From Streptococcus pneumoniae (lineage in GTDB: Bacteria > Bacillota > Bacilli > Lactobacillales > Streptococcaceae), in NCBI RefSeq assembly GCF_001096185.1, contig NZ_CRPU01000001.1, forward strand, positions 186,001-250,000: 64,000 bases of DNA. The letters are read 5' to 3'. Each line of letters begins with the position of its first letter. The first letter of the stretch is position 1. Below, piece by piece: positions 1 through 7,611 of this stretch. The notes beneath the pieces are model-generated. The model saw nothing but the letters and a program-made list of their open reading frames with translations, ran no database searches and was not told the DNA's origin. The position numbers and the translations under genes were made by a program.

Positions 1-354
1 CCATACGGTGAACCACTGCCCTTAATTTCTCATGGCTTGAGATAGTGATAGCCCCATCCTTAGCCTCAATAACTCGAGTTGAGGCATCTGCAGAACTATT
101 CTTCTGGTCTACCCAAGCTGACCACCCCTGAGCTTTGCTTCCTGTCCACGGACTGCTTCCGTCCTCCGTCTGACCAAAATCACCATTTTCAACTAAATTT
201 TTTGTATCCCTTTGCTGATACTGAACTTCTGGCTTTTCTGAATGGTATTCGTAGTCGTTTCTTCCGCTCCAACTGTCAGATAATGGTATAATAAAAATCC
301 TGATAAAGCAAGTGAAGACAAACTCACAATGAGTTTCTTTGTTTTTGTTTGCAT
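1..354 (-). pseudogene. hysA: hyaluronate lyase 5' end, frameshifted (partial)
   Basis: N-terminal part of the secreted polysaccharide lyase that cleaves hyaluronan. The ATG at 354 follows GGAG at good spacing and begins [15 protein letters not shown], a signal peptide. After about codon 39 the frame is broken: the start frame ends in TAG at 193-195, while the expected mature sequence ([20 protein letters not shown], then [20 protein letters not shown]) continues in another frame and stays open to the window edge. One missing base between 228 and 240 explains this. The rest of the gene lies outside the window. Identity rests on recalled pneumococcal HysA sequence. The frameshift would uncouple the signal peptide from the enzyme unless an internal start is used or the site is a sequencing error. 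Confidence 0.82.
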
Positions 355-454
355 GTATACACTCCAATAAATCAATAGGAACTAAATCTCAAATTAGAGA
401 TTTATAGCAACTAAGTAACCCGGTTTAATTAAACCACGCCATTTTTTAAGCTAT

Positions 455-497
455 TTGTAAACGGTTTCTATTATATCAAGAACCTATTTTTCAACAA
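455..497 (-). promoter_or_regulatory. hysA promoter with cre (CcpA) site
   Basis: Minus-strand promoter TTGTTG (492-497), 16-base spacer, TATAAT (470-475). Directly downstream, 455-469 reads TTGTAAACGGTTTCT, a full match to the cre consensus WTGNAANCGNWNNCW. A cre just after the -10 is the classic arrangement for CcpA repression, so the gene is probably glucose-repressed. Confidence 0.65.
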
Positions 498-564
498 CAT
501 CTTCCATCCGACTCGACGAAAAAAGTAAAAACTGTTACAATGTAGAAAAAGAAAAGAGGCCCTC

Positions 565-1041
565 ATGACTTCACTTTATGATTTTTCCGTTTTAGACCAA
601 AACAACCAATCAACTCCCTTGGAAAGCTATCGTGGCAAAGTTCTCTTGGTTGTCAACACTGCTACCGGATGTGGTTTAACGCCCCAGTACCAGGGACTTC
701 AAGAACTCTATGGACGCTATCAAGATCAAGGCTTTGAGATTTTAGACTTCCCTTGCAATCAGTTTATGGGACAAGCACCAGGTAGCGCAGAGGAAATCAA
801 CGCCTTCTGTAGCCTACATTACCAGACCAGCTTCCCACGTTTTGCCAAGATCAAGGTCAACGGTAAGGAAGCAGATCCTCTCTATGTTTGGTTGAAAGAC
901 CAGAAATCTGGCCCACTAGGAAAACGAATCGAATGGAATTTCGCTAAGTTTCTCATCGGTCGTGATGGGCAGGTCTTTGAGCGCTTTTCTTCAAAAACAG
1001 ACCCAAAACAAATTGAAGAGGCCATACAAACCCTACTATAA
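565..1041 (+). CDS. gpo: glutathione peroxidase family thiol peroxidase
   Basis: 158-residue peroxidase of the glutathione-peroxidase family, reducing hydroperoxides in the cytoplasm with thiol electrons (in bacteria often thioredoxin). The family fold is recognised from the N-terminal NTATGCGLTPQY block with the peroxidatic Cys in the place of selenocysteine, the DFPCNQFMGQAPG block (Asn-Gln and second Cys) and WNFAKFLIGRDG near the C-terminus (catalytic Trp-Asn). Length is normal for the bacterial Cys-type family. A weak promoter, TCGACG (513-518) with TACAAT (536-541), lies upstream. It is a single-gene unit between divergent hysA and convergent GH31, closed by a strong hairpin. Confidence 0.93.
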   Translation: MTSLYDFSVLDQNNQSTPLESYRGKVLLVVNTATGCGLTPQYQGLQELYGRYQDQGFEILDFPCNQFMGQAPGSAEEINAFCSLHYQTSFPRFAKIKVNGKEADPLYVWLKDQKSGPLGKRIEWNFAKFLIGRDGQVFERFSSKTDPKQIEEAIQTLL

Positions 1042-1047
1042 TTTCAC

Positions 1048-1098
1048 AATCTCACTATGATTAGGTTTCCTTTAGCCTAATGAATAGTGAGATTTTTT
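1048..1098 (+). terminator. gpo terminator
   Basis: Long stem: AATCTCACTAT (1048-1058) pairs with ATAGTGAGATT (1084-1094), with an inner ATTAGG/CCTAAT stem, followed by a T run. Confidence 0.85.
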
Positions 1099-1118
1099 GA
1101 TTGGCTTTGACTTAAATA

Positions 1119-1152
1119 GAAAAACACCCCATGATATGAAACATGAAGTGTT
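1119..1152 (-). terminator. probable terminator of the GH31 gene
   Basis: Read on the minus strand: ACACTTCATG, a short loop, then CATGGGGTGT and TTTTTC. It lies about 110 bases past the GH31 stop codon. The stem is imperfect. Confidence 0.5.
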
Positions 1153-1263
1153 GTAAAGTCTATGTTGTAGGTGCTTATTTCACATTTTCAATGTGACCAG
1201 TGATAACGAATACCATACAGAATCTTCATATACACTAAACAAATGACTTTCTAATTATCTCAA

Positions 1264-3477
1264 TTAGTTTTCGCTAGTAAATATCATTTCCAACAAACGC
1301 CCTCTCAATTCCTTATCCTGATGATGCAAGATATTCATTAACTCATGAGAATTTTTGGCATTGATGAATTGATTTAACAATCTATCTTTTAATTCATATG
1401 GAAGAGAAGCAGTCTTTAGTAGTCTGAAAACTTCATCATTTAGGGATGTCCTTTTATGATCTTTCCATTCAAATCTAGCTGTATCATTCTTATTTGGCAA
1501 TTCAATCATAGACACATTCGTTCCTTTAAAATGAATTCTATGTTTTCTATTACTTGGAACGATACTAGAATCTCCTTGTAATGCCAACTCTACCATCCCC
1601 ATTTCCCAGTCGATTGATAATCTTGTTTTATATCTTTGACCATTTTGATCTTCAATCATTTCAAAAGAATGTTGCTTTCCTGGGAATACATACCAATCTA
1701 CAACTTCAGGTAACTCAACACCCATACCTATCTCAGAACCAACCAAGGGAATGATTGCACCACTTTTTGCAAACACAGGTATCGTCGAAATGTCTCTATA
1801 AACACTTAACTTCACACCACCTGTATACTTTTTCTCTGAAAAGAAGTCATACCACTCACCTTCAGGGAACCATACATCTACTTTTGCAGATTGGAATGCC
1901 AAATCCATCTTTTCTACAATGGGAGCCACCATCAGTTCTGTTCCAAAAAAGTATTGATTTGGAACATTATAGCTCTCATCATTCTCTGGGTAGAAATAAT
2001 ACATTGGGCAGATTAATGGGGCACCTTCCTCATGTGTCTTTACATTCATGGTATATAGATATGGAATCATCTGATGTCTCAAACGAAGGTATTTCTTCAT
2101 AATCTTAGATGTTGTTTCTGAAAAAAACCAAGGTTCTTTACTATTAAAAGGACTTCTAGAACTATGTAATCGAGTGATCGGACTAAAAACACCAAACTGT
2201 AGCCATCTAGTTTGCAGCTCTTCGTCATAATCCCCCAGCATGTGTCCACCAATATCATGACTCCACCAACTATAACCGATATTAGATGCTGTCGCTGTAA
2301 AATAAGGTTGAAATCTTAAGGAATTCCAACTAATAATAGTATCCCCTGAAAAACCAACAGGGTAGCGGTGACTACCAGGACCTGCATATCTTGATAAAAT
2401 CAAACCCCCTTCTGCATTTTTACAACTATCCTGATAGTGATAATGGTTTAAAAGCCACAGTGGATCTAGCATACCTTGTGTCCCTTGTTGCCAATCAATC
2501 CACCAAAAATCTACTCCCTGCTTTTCTAGCTTATAATGAACATCTTTAAAGTAGGCTTCCCTAAAAGAGGGATTAAAAAAATCAAAAATAGCAGGTTCTT
2601 CTAATTCTACATTTAACCCCAATCGTTTTGCGACTTGAGGATAAGCTTCTTCATAAGCCCGTATACCATCAGCAGGATGGACATTTAAGGAGAGTTTTAA
2701 CTTTCTATCATGAAGTTGTTGCAATAACTGTTCTGGATTTGGTATTAAGTTTTTATTCCAACTATATCCTGTCCAGCCACTTCCAAAACGGGCTGGAATG
2801 TCAGTTATATGCCAATCCATATCTAACACACCGATAGATAATGGAATTTTCTCTGTTTCAAATCTGTCTATTAAATCCAAGTATTCATCCGACGTATAAG
2901 GCCAATACCTACTCCACCAATTGCCTAAAGCATATCTTGGCAACAAGGGTGTTGAACCAGTCAAATGGTAAAAGTCTCTGATTGCTCCTCTATAATCATG
3001 CCCATAGGCAAAGAAATACAGGTCAATTTGATTTTCTCTCTCAATATAACCAGACTGTTCATCCCAAATAAATCCTTGAGAATCATCCAATAAGGCTATA
3101 CCATTTCTGCTAATAATTCCATCTTCTAACGAGATTGCTCCATCTGCCTCATCCAGAGTCCGAGCTGTTCCTTTTAACGTTTCAATAGATTCACCAAAAT
3201 ACCAGCGACTACCATATACGGCAAAATTTCCTTTTAATTCTATAAATAAATTTTCGGCGTTAAATTCTCCTTTATTAAAGTGCAGATGAAAATAGTCCGT
3301 CATAATATCTAGTACGTTTGATGTCTCGATATAATCTAACGAAACTTGGCCAAAATCTCTATTATAGATAAGTTGTGTCGTTCTATTCTCAAAACTTCCA
3401 GTTTGAGAGTATTCTAACCTTACTAGCTTGTCTGTTAATACAGAGATTCGATAAAACTCTCCCTTAAAAATTTTCAA
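1264..3477 (-). CDS. glycoside hydrolase family 31 alpha-glycosidase
   Basis: 737-residue cytoplasmic GH31 enzyme (no signal peptide) that releases alpha-linked sugars; the substrate cannot be told from sequence. The N-terminal beta domain leads into the TIM barrel (LPRYALGNWWSRYWPYTSDE). The nucleophile Asp sits in VDFWWIDWQQG, and the probable acid/base Asp in VGFSGDTIISW; FSPITRLHSS closes the barrel. The start codon is TTG at 3477: AGGAGG lies 8 bases upstream and no better ATG exists. The C-terminal 90 residues (NDTARFEWKD onward) form a helical extension beyond the usual beta domains. In pneumococci the homologue neighbours the hyaluronidase and, as I recall, a cellobiose PTS locus, which is absent here. 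Confidence 0.88.
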   Translation of the reverse strand: MKIFKGEFYRISVLTDKLVRLEYSQTGSFENRTTQLIYNRDFGQVSLDYIETSNVLDIMTDYFHLHFNKGEFNAENLFIELKGNFAVYGSRWYFGESIETLKGTARTLDEADGAISLEDGIISRNGIALLDDSQGFIWDEQSGYIERENQIDLYFFAYGHDYRGAIRDFYHLTGSTPLLPRYALGNWWSRYWPYTSDEYLDLIDRFETEKIPLSIGVLDMDWHITDIPARFGSGWTGYSWNKNLIPNPEQLLQQLHDRKLKLSLNVHPADGIRAYEEAYPQVAKRLGLNVELEEPAIFDFFNPSFREAYFKDVHYKLEKQGVDFWWIDWQQGTQGMLDPLWLLNHYHYQDSCKNAEGGLILSRYAGPGSHRYPVGFSGDTIISWNSLRFQPYFTATASNIGYSWWSHDIGGHMLGDYDEELQTRWLQFGVFSPITRLHSSRSPFNSKEPWFFSETTSKIMKKYLRLRHQMIPYLYTMNVKTHEEGAPLICPMYYFYPENDESYNVPNQYFFGTELMVAPIVEKMDLAFQSAKVDVWFPEGEWYDFFSEKKYTGGVKLSVYRDISTIPVFAKSGAIIPLVGSEIGMGVELPEVVDWYVFPGKQHSFEMIEDQNGQRYKTRLSIDWEMGMVELALQGDSSIVPSNRKHRIHFKGTNVSMIELPNKNDTARFEWKDHKRTSLNDEVFRLLKTASLPYELKDRLLNQFINAKNSHELMNILHHQDKELRGRLLEMIFTSEN

Positions 3478-3508
3478 TTTGTTTCCCTCCTTTTATGGTA
3501 GCATAAAA

Positions 3509-3537
3509 ACAGAACGCACCATTTTTGATGCGTTTTT
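3509..3537. terminator. hairpin upstream of the GH31 gene
   Basis: AACGCA (3513-3518) pairs with TGCGTT (3529-3534) followed by TTT on the plus strand. It sits in the GH31 leader on the minus strand, so it could be a terminator for transcription from the left or a leader hairpin. No clear promoter was seen for GH31. Confidence 0.4.
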
Positions 3538-3665
3538 CCTTATTCTGAATGCAATGTTCTATCTGTTATATCTATGACAAATAATAGTCAATTGAAAAAA
3601 TGTAGTGGACAAAATATCTTTTAACAAATCAAGAGTTTATTAAAGAGTTATCACTTTTCAACCTT

Positions 3666-3878
3666 TCTAAGCCTATGTAGTTGTGAAACAAACTACTTTT
3701 AAACTATTAACTAAGATAGGATTGATAAATAATTTCAAACTCTTACTAGCAATCATACGATATTCAAGCTCGCGTGCTTTTTTCCTTCCTGCTTATTTCT
3801 TAGAACTGAAGAACCCGGATAGGTATATAAATTATTCGGATCAATATAGTCATAAGACTCCTAACATTTACGTTTCAT
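3666..3878 (-). pseudogene. Fic toxin N-terminal remnant
   Basis: The ATG (3878-3876) overlaps the TGA of the upstream antitoxin-like ORF by one base, typical of coupled translation in VbhA-Fic modules. The frame reads MKRKC, then an in-frame TAG at 3863-3861, then ESYDYIDPNNLYTYPGSSVL, which resembles Fic N-termini (Y-x-D-P, YTYPGS-x-VLRNK). A frameshift near the A-run at 3778-3786 follows, after which KARELEYRMIASKSLKLFIN continues in another frame. The catalytic HPFxxGNG part is missing. The toxin is dead by a stop codon, a frameshift and truncation. Assignment is by motif memory only. Confidence 0.5.
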
Positions 3879-4072
3879 CAAGCCATCCCCAGAGCAAGAG
3901 CTTCATCTCGTAATTTTTCAACATCACTAACCGTAGGTCGCCATCCTTCAATCATATTTGTACTTAAAGCATACCAAACACTCTTAAAAACAGATCGGTT
4001 TTCAAAAGCTACTCCCATGATTGTCATCTTTTCTTTATCTATATCTATATCTATATCTATATCTAAGGACAT
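3878..4072 (-). CDS. VbhA-like antitoxin candidate
   Basis: 64-residue protein with a strong ribosome site (AAAGGAGGT, 7 bases before ATG). Its core, SVWYALSTNMIEGWRPTVSD, contains TNMIEG, which fits the (S/T)xxxE(G/N) inhibitory motif by which class I antitoxins block the ATP site of Fic AMP-transferases. The downstream ORF is a broken Fic N-terminus, overlapping by one base. The N-terminus carries a repeated Ile-Asp stretch coded by a hexanucleotide repeat. If the reading is right, the antitoxin has outlived its toxin. An alternative is a conserved protein of unknown function. A -10 like TATAAT (4093-4098) precedes it. Confidence 0.5.
   Translation of the reverse strand: MSLDIDIDIDIDKEKMTIMGVAFENRSVFKSVWYALSTNMIEGWRPTVSDVEKLRDEALALGMA
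4030..4061. repeat. hexanucleotide microsatellite (TCTATA)n
   Basis: About four to five tandem copies of TCTATA (plus strand), coding alternating Ile-Asp near the start of the small ORF. Copy-number change would add or remove two residues without shifting the frame. Confidence 0.85.
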
Positions 4073-4099
4073 ATGCTACCTCCTTTAGTTACATTATAC

Positions 4100-4529
4100 C
4101 ATGTTTCTCTGTAGCTTTTAAATATTTTATTTTGTCTGTAATATCTAAATTTCAACACTTTTATCCTATTTTATAAACCTCAAATCCAAAGATAAAACGC
4201 ATTCTTTTTCCTTTTTAACTAATGATGCTGAGTAAGAACTTAACTTCAGGGGAAAATGAAGTAAGACTAGACAAAATTCAAATACCAAACTCAAAAACTT
4301 ATCTCATACCACTCCAAATACTGATTTTAGACTGACGACTTATGTTGCTTTTGATTTCTTAAGAATATAAAAACCAACAATAAGGTAAACTTTTTAGTAC
4401 TTTAAAACCTTGATATAATCGTATTGATTAACGTTTTGAGACAACTGACCTTGTCAGGTTGCAGCCACATTTGTAAGCGACTAAAGTCGCAACAACTGTA
4501 TCAATTGCACCAATTTAGTAAGAAAGTAT
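4100..4529. other. intergenic stretch without recognisable gene
   Basis: AT-rich, no ORF with a ribosome site on either strand, no BOX repeat. It holds only scattered short palindromes such as GCGACTAAAGTCGC near 4478. As I recall the pneumococcal map, a cellobiose-utilisation locus lies in this interval in other strains, so the stretch may be a deletion scar. Confidence 0.5.
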
Positions 4530-4556
4530 AAAAAAGAACACCCCGAAAGGTGCTCT
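4530..4556 (-). terminator. rpsI terminator
   Basis: Minus strand GAGCACC, loop TTTCG, GGGTGTTC, then TTTTTT; directly after the rplM-rpsI operon. Confidence 0.85.
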
Positions 4557-4581
4557 CTGTAAGTATAGTAATTCTTTCGAA

Positions 4582-4974
4582 TTAACGTTTACTAAATTGT
4601 GATGCTTTACGAGCTTTCTTAAGACCTGGTTTCTTACGTTCAACTTTACGTGAGTCACGTGTAAGAAGTCCTGCGCGTTTCAATGAATCGCGGAAGTCTG
4701 GGTCTACTTGAAGAAGGGCACGAGCGATACCGTGACGGATAGCTCCTGATTGACCAGCGTATCCACCACCTACAACGTTAACGAAAACGTCGTATGAACC
4801 TGCAGTTGAAGTAACTGCGAATGGTTGGTTGATGACAAGACGAAGGTCAGCGTGTGGGATGTACTCTTCAACATCTTTTTTGTTAACAGTGATTTTACCA
4901 GTTCCTGGAACAAGGCGAACGCGTGCAACAGCGTTTTTACGACGTCCAGTACCTGCATATTGTGCTTGTGACAT
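4582..4974 (-). CDS. rpsI: 30S ribosomal protein S9
   Basis: 130 residues, full family length. S9 contacts the P-site tRNA through its basic C-terminal tail, here ending [12 protein letters not shown] with the conserved SKR terminus. The N-terminal [18 protein letters not shown] and central [19 protein letters not shown] blocks are diagnostic. It is the second gene of the rplM-rpsI operon, starting 18 bases after rplM with GGAAAGGAACAA as ribosome site, and ends at a strong terminator. Confidence 0.98.
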   Translation of the reverse strand: MSQAQYAGTGRRKNAVARVRLVPGTGKITVNKKDVEEYIPHADLRLVINQPFAVTSTAGSYDVFVNVVGGGYAGQSGAIRHGIARALLQVDPDFRDSLKRAGLLTRDSRKVERKKPGLKKARKASQFSKR

Positions 4975-4992
4975 ACTTTATTGTTCCTTTCC

Positions 4993-5439
4993 TTAGATAA
5001 GTCCTGAAATGTCAAGAACTTCTGGTTGTTGTGCAGCGTGAGTGTGCTCAGCTCCAACAAATACTTTCAGCTTCATACCTTGAGCGCGTCCAAGAGTATT
5101 GTGTGGAAGCATACCTTTAACTGATTTCTCGATCAAACGTACTGCATTTTTAGAACGAAGTTCACCTGCAGAGATTTGTTTCAATCCACCTGGGTGGTTT
5201 GAGTGAGTGTAGTAGATTTTATCAGTTGCTTTTTTACCAGTCAATTTAACTTTTTCAGCATTGATAACAATCACAAAGTCACCTGTATCAGTGTGTGGTG
5301 TAAATGTTGGTTTGTTTTTTCCGCGAAGTACGCTAGCAACTACTGCAGAAAGACGTCCAAGTGGTACATCAGTTGCGTCAACTACGTACCATTTACGTTC
5401 AACTTGGCCTGGTTTAGCCATAAATGTTGTTTTGTTCAT
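4993..5439 (-). CDS. rplM: 50S ribosomal protein L13
   Basis: 148 residues, an early-assembling large-subunit protein. Recognised by [36 protein letters not shown], and [20 protein letters not shown]. The ATG at 5439 follows GGAG; the upstream leader carries the conserved L13 regulatory RNA, through which L13 is thought to control its own operon. First gene of the rplM-rpsI unit. Confidence 0.98.
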   Translation of the reverse strand: MNKTTFMAKPGQVERKWYVVDATDVPLGRLSAVVASVLRGKNKPTFTPHTDTGDFVIVINAEKVKLTGKKATDKIYYTHSNHPGGLKQISAGELRSKNAVRLIEKSVKGMLPHNTLGRAQGMKLKVFVGAEHTHAAQQPEVLDISGLI

Positions 5440-5443
5440 GATT

Positions 5444-5553
5444 TCTCCTATATATAGTTCGATTTTTGTTTACAGTGATGGGTGTTCCTTCCCATCGAAA
5501 AGTATTTGGAAGGTTCCGGGGCCTTTCAAATGGGGTAAACAATACCGCCTACT
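5444..5553 (-). ncRNA. L13 leader RNA (rplM 5' UTR)
   Basis: Between the promoter and rplM the minus strand has a G+C-richer structured segment: ACCCCATTTGAAAGGCCCC, GGAACCTTCCAAATAC and GATGGGAAGGAACACCCATC form nested complementary stretches. Position and size match the L13 leader family of Firmicutes, a cis-acting autoregulatory structure. Not checked against a covariance model. Confidence 0.55.
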
Positions 5554-5583
5554 ATAATACCAAATTTCACCCCTAAAAGTCAA
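5554..5583 (-). promoter_or_regulatory. rplM-rpsI promoter
   Basis: TTGACT (5578-5583), 18-base spacer, TATTAT (5554-5559) on the minus strand. Confidence 0.65.
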
Positions 5584-5608
5584 TAGATATGAAAAATATT
5601 TTTCTAAA

Positions 5609-6107
5609 CGTAACTTCTCAAAGTAACTTCCACTTGCCTGACCAAAGTGGAAATTAGTCTAAAACGGATTTTTATGGTGGAATTAAGTGTGAGACGTTTG
5701 AATTAGAAATGAGGTCTACTATGACAAAACATAAACACCTTACCCTTTCAGACCGTAATGATATCCAATTAGGCTTAGAGCGCGGTGAAACCTTCAAAGC
5801 TATCGGACAATCCATTCTAAAAGACCCAACTACTGTTTCCAAAGAAGTGAAACGAAACAGACAAGTTAGAGAATCTACATGCTATAACCTTCCTTGCCCT
5901 CTACTCGACAAAGCTCCCTTTGTCTGTAATGGATGTCCTAAAAGAAGACAGAATTGTGGCTATAAGAAGATCTTCTACCTCGCTAAACAAGCTCAAAAGC
6001 AGTACGAACAAACTCTTGTTGAATCTCGTGAAGGAACTCCCCTCAATTCCAAGACCTTCTGGGACATGGACGAAGTCATTTCTAATGCGTAACTTCTCAA
6101 AGTAACT
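5609..6107 (+). mobile_element. truncated IS30-family element
   Basis: The left end and first third of the same element that is complete at 47406-48935, over 90% identical by eye. It is bounded on both sides by the 20-base direct repeat CGTAACTTCTCAAAGTAACT (5609-5628 and 6088-6107). All of the catalytic DDE region is missing. Confidence 0.8.
5709..6092 (+). pseudogene. IS30-family transposase, truncated
   Basis: 127 residues equal to the N-terminal third of the 392-residue transposase at 47506: the HTH region (LTLSDRNDIQLGLERGETF, DPTTVSKEVKRNR) and the Cys motif (CNGCPKRRQNCGYKK). The match stops after DEVIS, where the second copy of the 20-base repeat brings a stop codon. It lacks all catalytic residues, so it cannot transpose; at most it could bind element ends. 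Confidence 0.85.
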
Positions 6108-6276
6108 GAAAGTTATATAATCAAGTTAATTTAGGAATTTACCTATTAATTTCGGTAGATTTTTGGGAATTTTTCCCTATTTCTCCCTGTAACTAAAATC
6201 CTTTTCAAAAAATCACCTTTTCTTGATTTTTAATCCTATTTGCTGTATGATAAGGGAAAAGAAAGGGGGCAGAAAT

Positions 6277-6594
6277 ATGGCTTTTACCAATACCCAGATG
6301 CGGTCGGCTAGTTTTGGCATTGTTACCAGCTTGCCTGATGATGTCATTGACTCTTTTTGGTATATTATTGACCACTTCTTAAAAAATGTCTTTGAATTGG
6401 AAGAAGAACTTGAGTTTCAATTGCTCAATAACCAAGGAAAAATTACCTTCCACTTCTCAAGTCAACACCTCCCTACAGCCATTGATTTTGATTTTAACCA
6501 CCCTTTCGACCCTCTTTATCCCCCGAGAGTTCTGGTTTTAGATATGGATGGTAGAGAGACTATCCTCCTCCCAGAAGAAAATGACCTATTTTAA
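6277..6594 (+). CDS. DUF960-like conserved protein
   Basis: 105-residue soluble protein of unknown function. The start MAFTNTQMRSASFGIVTSLP at 6277 is chosen because GGGGG lies 7 bases before it; 18 upstream codons are open but lack a ribosome site. The pattern (short acidic protein, SLPDDVIDSFWYIIDHFL helix, alternating beta strands, DFDFNHPFDPLYPPRVLVLD) recalls the streptococcal DUF960 group. It faces the folate operon and shares a two-way terminator with it. No membrane segment or signal peptide. Confidence 0.7.
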   Translation: MAFTNTQMRSASFGIVTSLPDDVIDSFWYIIDHFLKNVFELEEELEFQLLNNQGKITFHFSSQHLPTAIDFDFNHPFDPLYPPRVLVLDMDGRETILLPEENDLF

Positions 6595-6595
6595 A

Positions 6596-6639
6596 AACTC
6601 TAGCCTTCAGTTGCAAGTGACTGAAAACTAGAGTTTTTT
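6596..6639. terminator. two-way terminator between the DUF960 gene and folBK
   Basis: AACTCTAG (6596-6603) pairs with CTAGAGTT (6628-6635) with an inner TTCAGT/ACTGAA stem; T runs on the plus strand and a weaker one on the minus strand. Confidence 0.75.
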
Positions 6640-7452
6640 CTATTGTTTCAAAGCATTATACAAGTTGCGGATCGGTTGCTTTAAGGTAGGATGGATAAAA
6701 TGAGGCGCAATTTCTTGAAGAGATTCAAGGACAAAAAGGCGTTCCGCTATATAAGGATGAGGCAAGATGAGGTTGTCTGTATAAAGAATCTGATCCTCCA
6801 CAAAGAGCAAGTCCAAATCAATCAAACGAGGCCCCCAATGCACTTCTCTCACCCGTCCCATCTCTGCCTCAATAGCCAACAAGGTTTCTAACAAGACTGG
6901 AGCTGGTAGCCAGGTTTCCACCTCAATCACCTGATTTGCAAAGTTATCTTGCTCCACACCACCCCAAGGCTCCGTCGTCAAGACACTGGACTCTTTGAGA
7001 ATATGGATGCTACGAGCTTGCAGTTTATCAATGGCTTGTTTCAAGTTTGCTTGCTTGTCCCCCATATTGCTTCCTAGGGCGATAAAGGCTCGTTGCTTAC
7101 GGCGATGGATGGTTACGGAGCAAGTATCTAGTGACAAATGTACCGGTGCCCAAGGTTTTTTCAGTTCCAGCTTGATTTCTTGGACAAGAGGATAAGCATC
7201 AAAGGTACGTTCTACTAGTTTGTAGGCTACCGTTTCAATCAAGTCCTCAGTTGTTTCCTGAAACCAAGTCGTCCACTGCTGACACAGTTCTCCATAATGG
7301 ACAGAAGCCGTTAAATCCAAATCTGTCGCCGCCTTGGTCATATCATAGGATAGGATGGCTGAAACGACAAACTTCTGCCCCAATTCTTTCTCACTAGGAA
7401 AAAGACCATGATAGGCAAAAATTTCCAAATCCTTAATCTGCAGTTGATCCAT
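6640..7452 (-). CDS. sulD: bifunctional dihydroneopterin aldolase / HPPK
   Basis: 270-residue fusion for two consecutive steps of folate synthesis. Residues 1-118 are FolB ([20 protein letters not shown]; catalytic Lys in [11 protein letters not shown]-like [11 protein letters not shown]), residues 119-270 are FolK pyrophosphokinase ([50 protein letters not shown]). This is the pneumococcal SulD arrangement. Fourth gene of the folate operon, but 158 bases from folE, a gap filled by a BOX repeat and a hairpin, so its expression may be partly uncoupled. Start ATG 7452 follows AGAAAGGA. Confidence 0.95.
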   Translation of the reverse strand: MDQLQIKDLEIFAYHGLFPSEKELGQKFVVSAILSYDMTKAATDLDLTASVHYGELCQQWTTWFQETTEDLIETVAYKLVERTFDAYPLVQEIKLELKKPWAPVHLSLDTCSVTIHRRKQRAFIALGSNMGDKQANLKQAIDKLQARSIHILKESSVLTTEPWGGVEQDNFANQVIEVETWLPAPVLLETLLAIEAEMGRVREVHWGPRLIDLDLLFVEDQILYTDNLILPHPYIAERLFVLESLQEIAPHFIHPTLKQPIRNLYNALKQ

Positions 7453-7471
7453 AATGATTCCTTTCTAGAAA

Positions 7472-7490
7472 AATCCGCTTCAAGCGGATT
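7472..7490. terminator. intra-operon hairpin folE-folBK
   Basis: Perfect 9-base inverted repeat AATCCGCTT-C-AAGCGGATT. On the minus strand it is followed by TTTC, on the plus strand by CTTTTT. It lies 20 bases before the folBK start and could attenuate read-through. Confidence 0.6.
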
Positions 7491-7496
7491 CTTTTT

Positions 7497-7611
7497 ATAC
7501 TCAATGAAAATCAAAGTGCAAACTAGGAAGCTAGCCGCAGGCTGCTCAAAACACTGTTTTGAGGTTGCAGATGGAAGCTGACGTGGTTTGAATTTGATTT
7601 TCGAAGAGTAT
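7497..7611 (-). repeat. BOX repeat inside the folate operon
   Basis: Short BOX copy: ATACTCAATGAAAATCAAAG at one end, AACACTGTTTTGAGGTTGCA in the middle, and TTTTCGAAGAGTAT at the other. It lacks the GCCTTGCCGTA part of boxA. Its last T is the first base of the folE stop codon complement. Confidence 0.85.

Noticed and set aside
3683-3913. 76-codon plus-strand ORF over the Fic remnant
   Set aside because: No ribosome site; the minus strand gives the better explained, Fic-like reading.
4300-4380. Weak likeness between 4311-4370 and 57620-57710 (both have AAATACT-ATTTTAGA)
   Set aside because: Only about 16 bases match and the flanks diverge; could be chance in AT-rich DNA.
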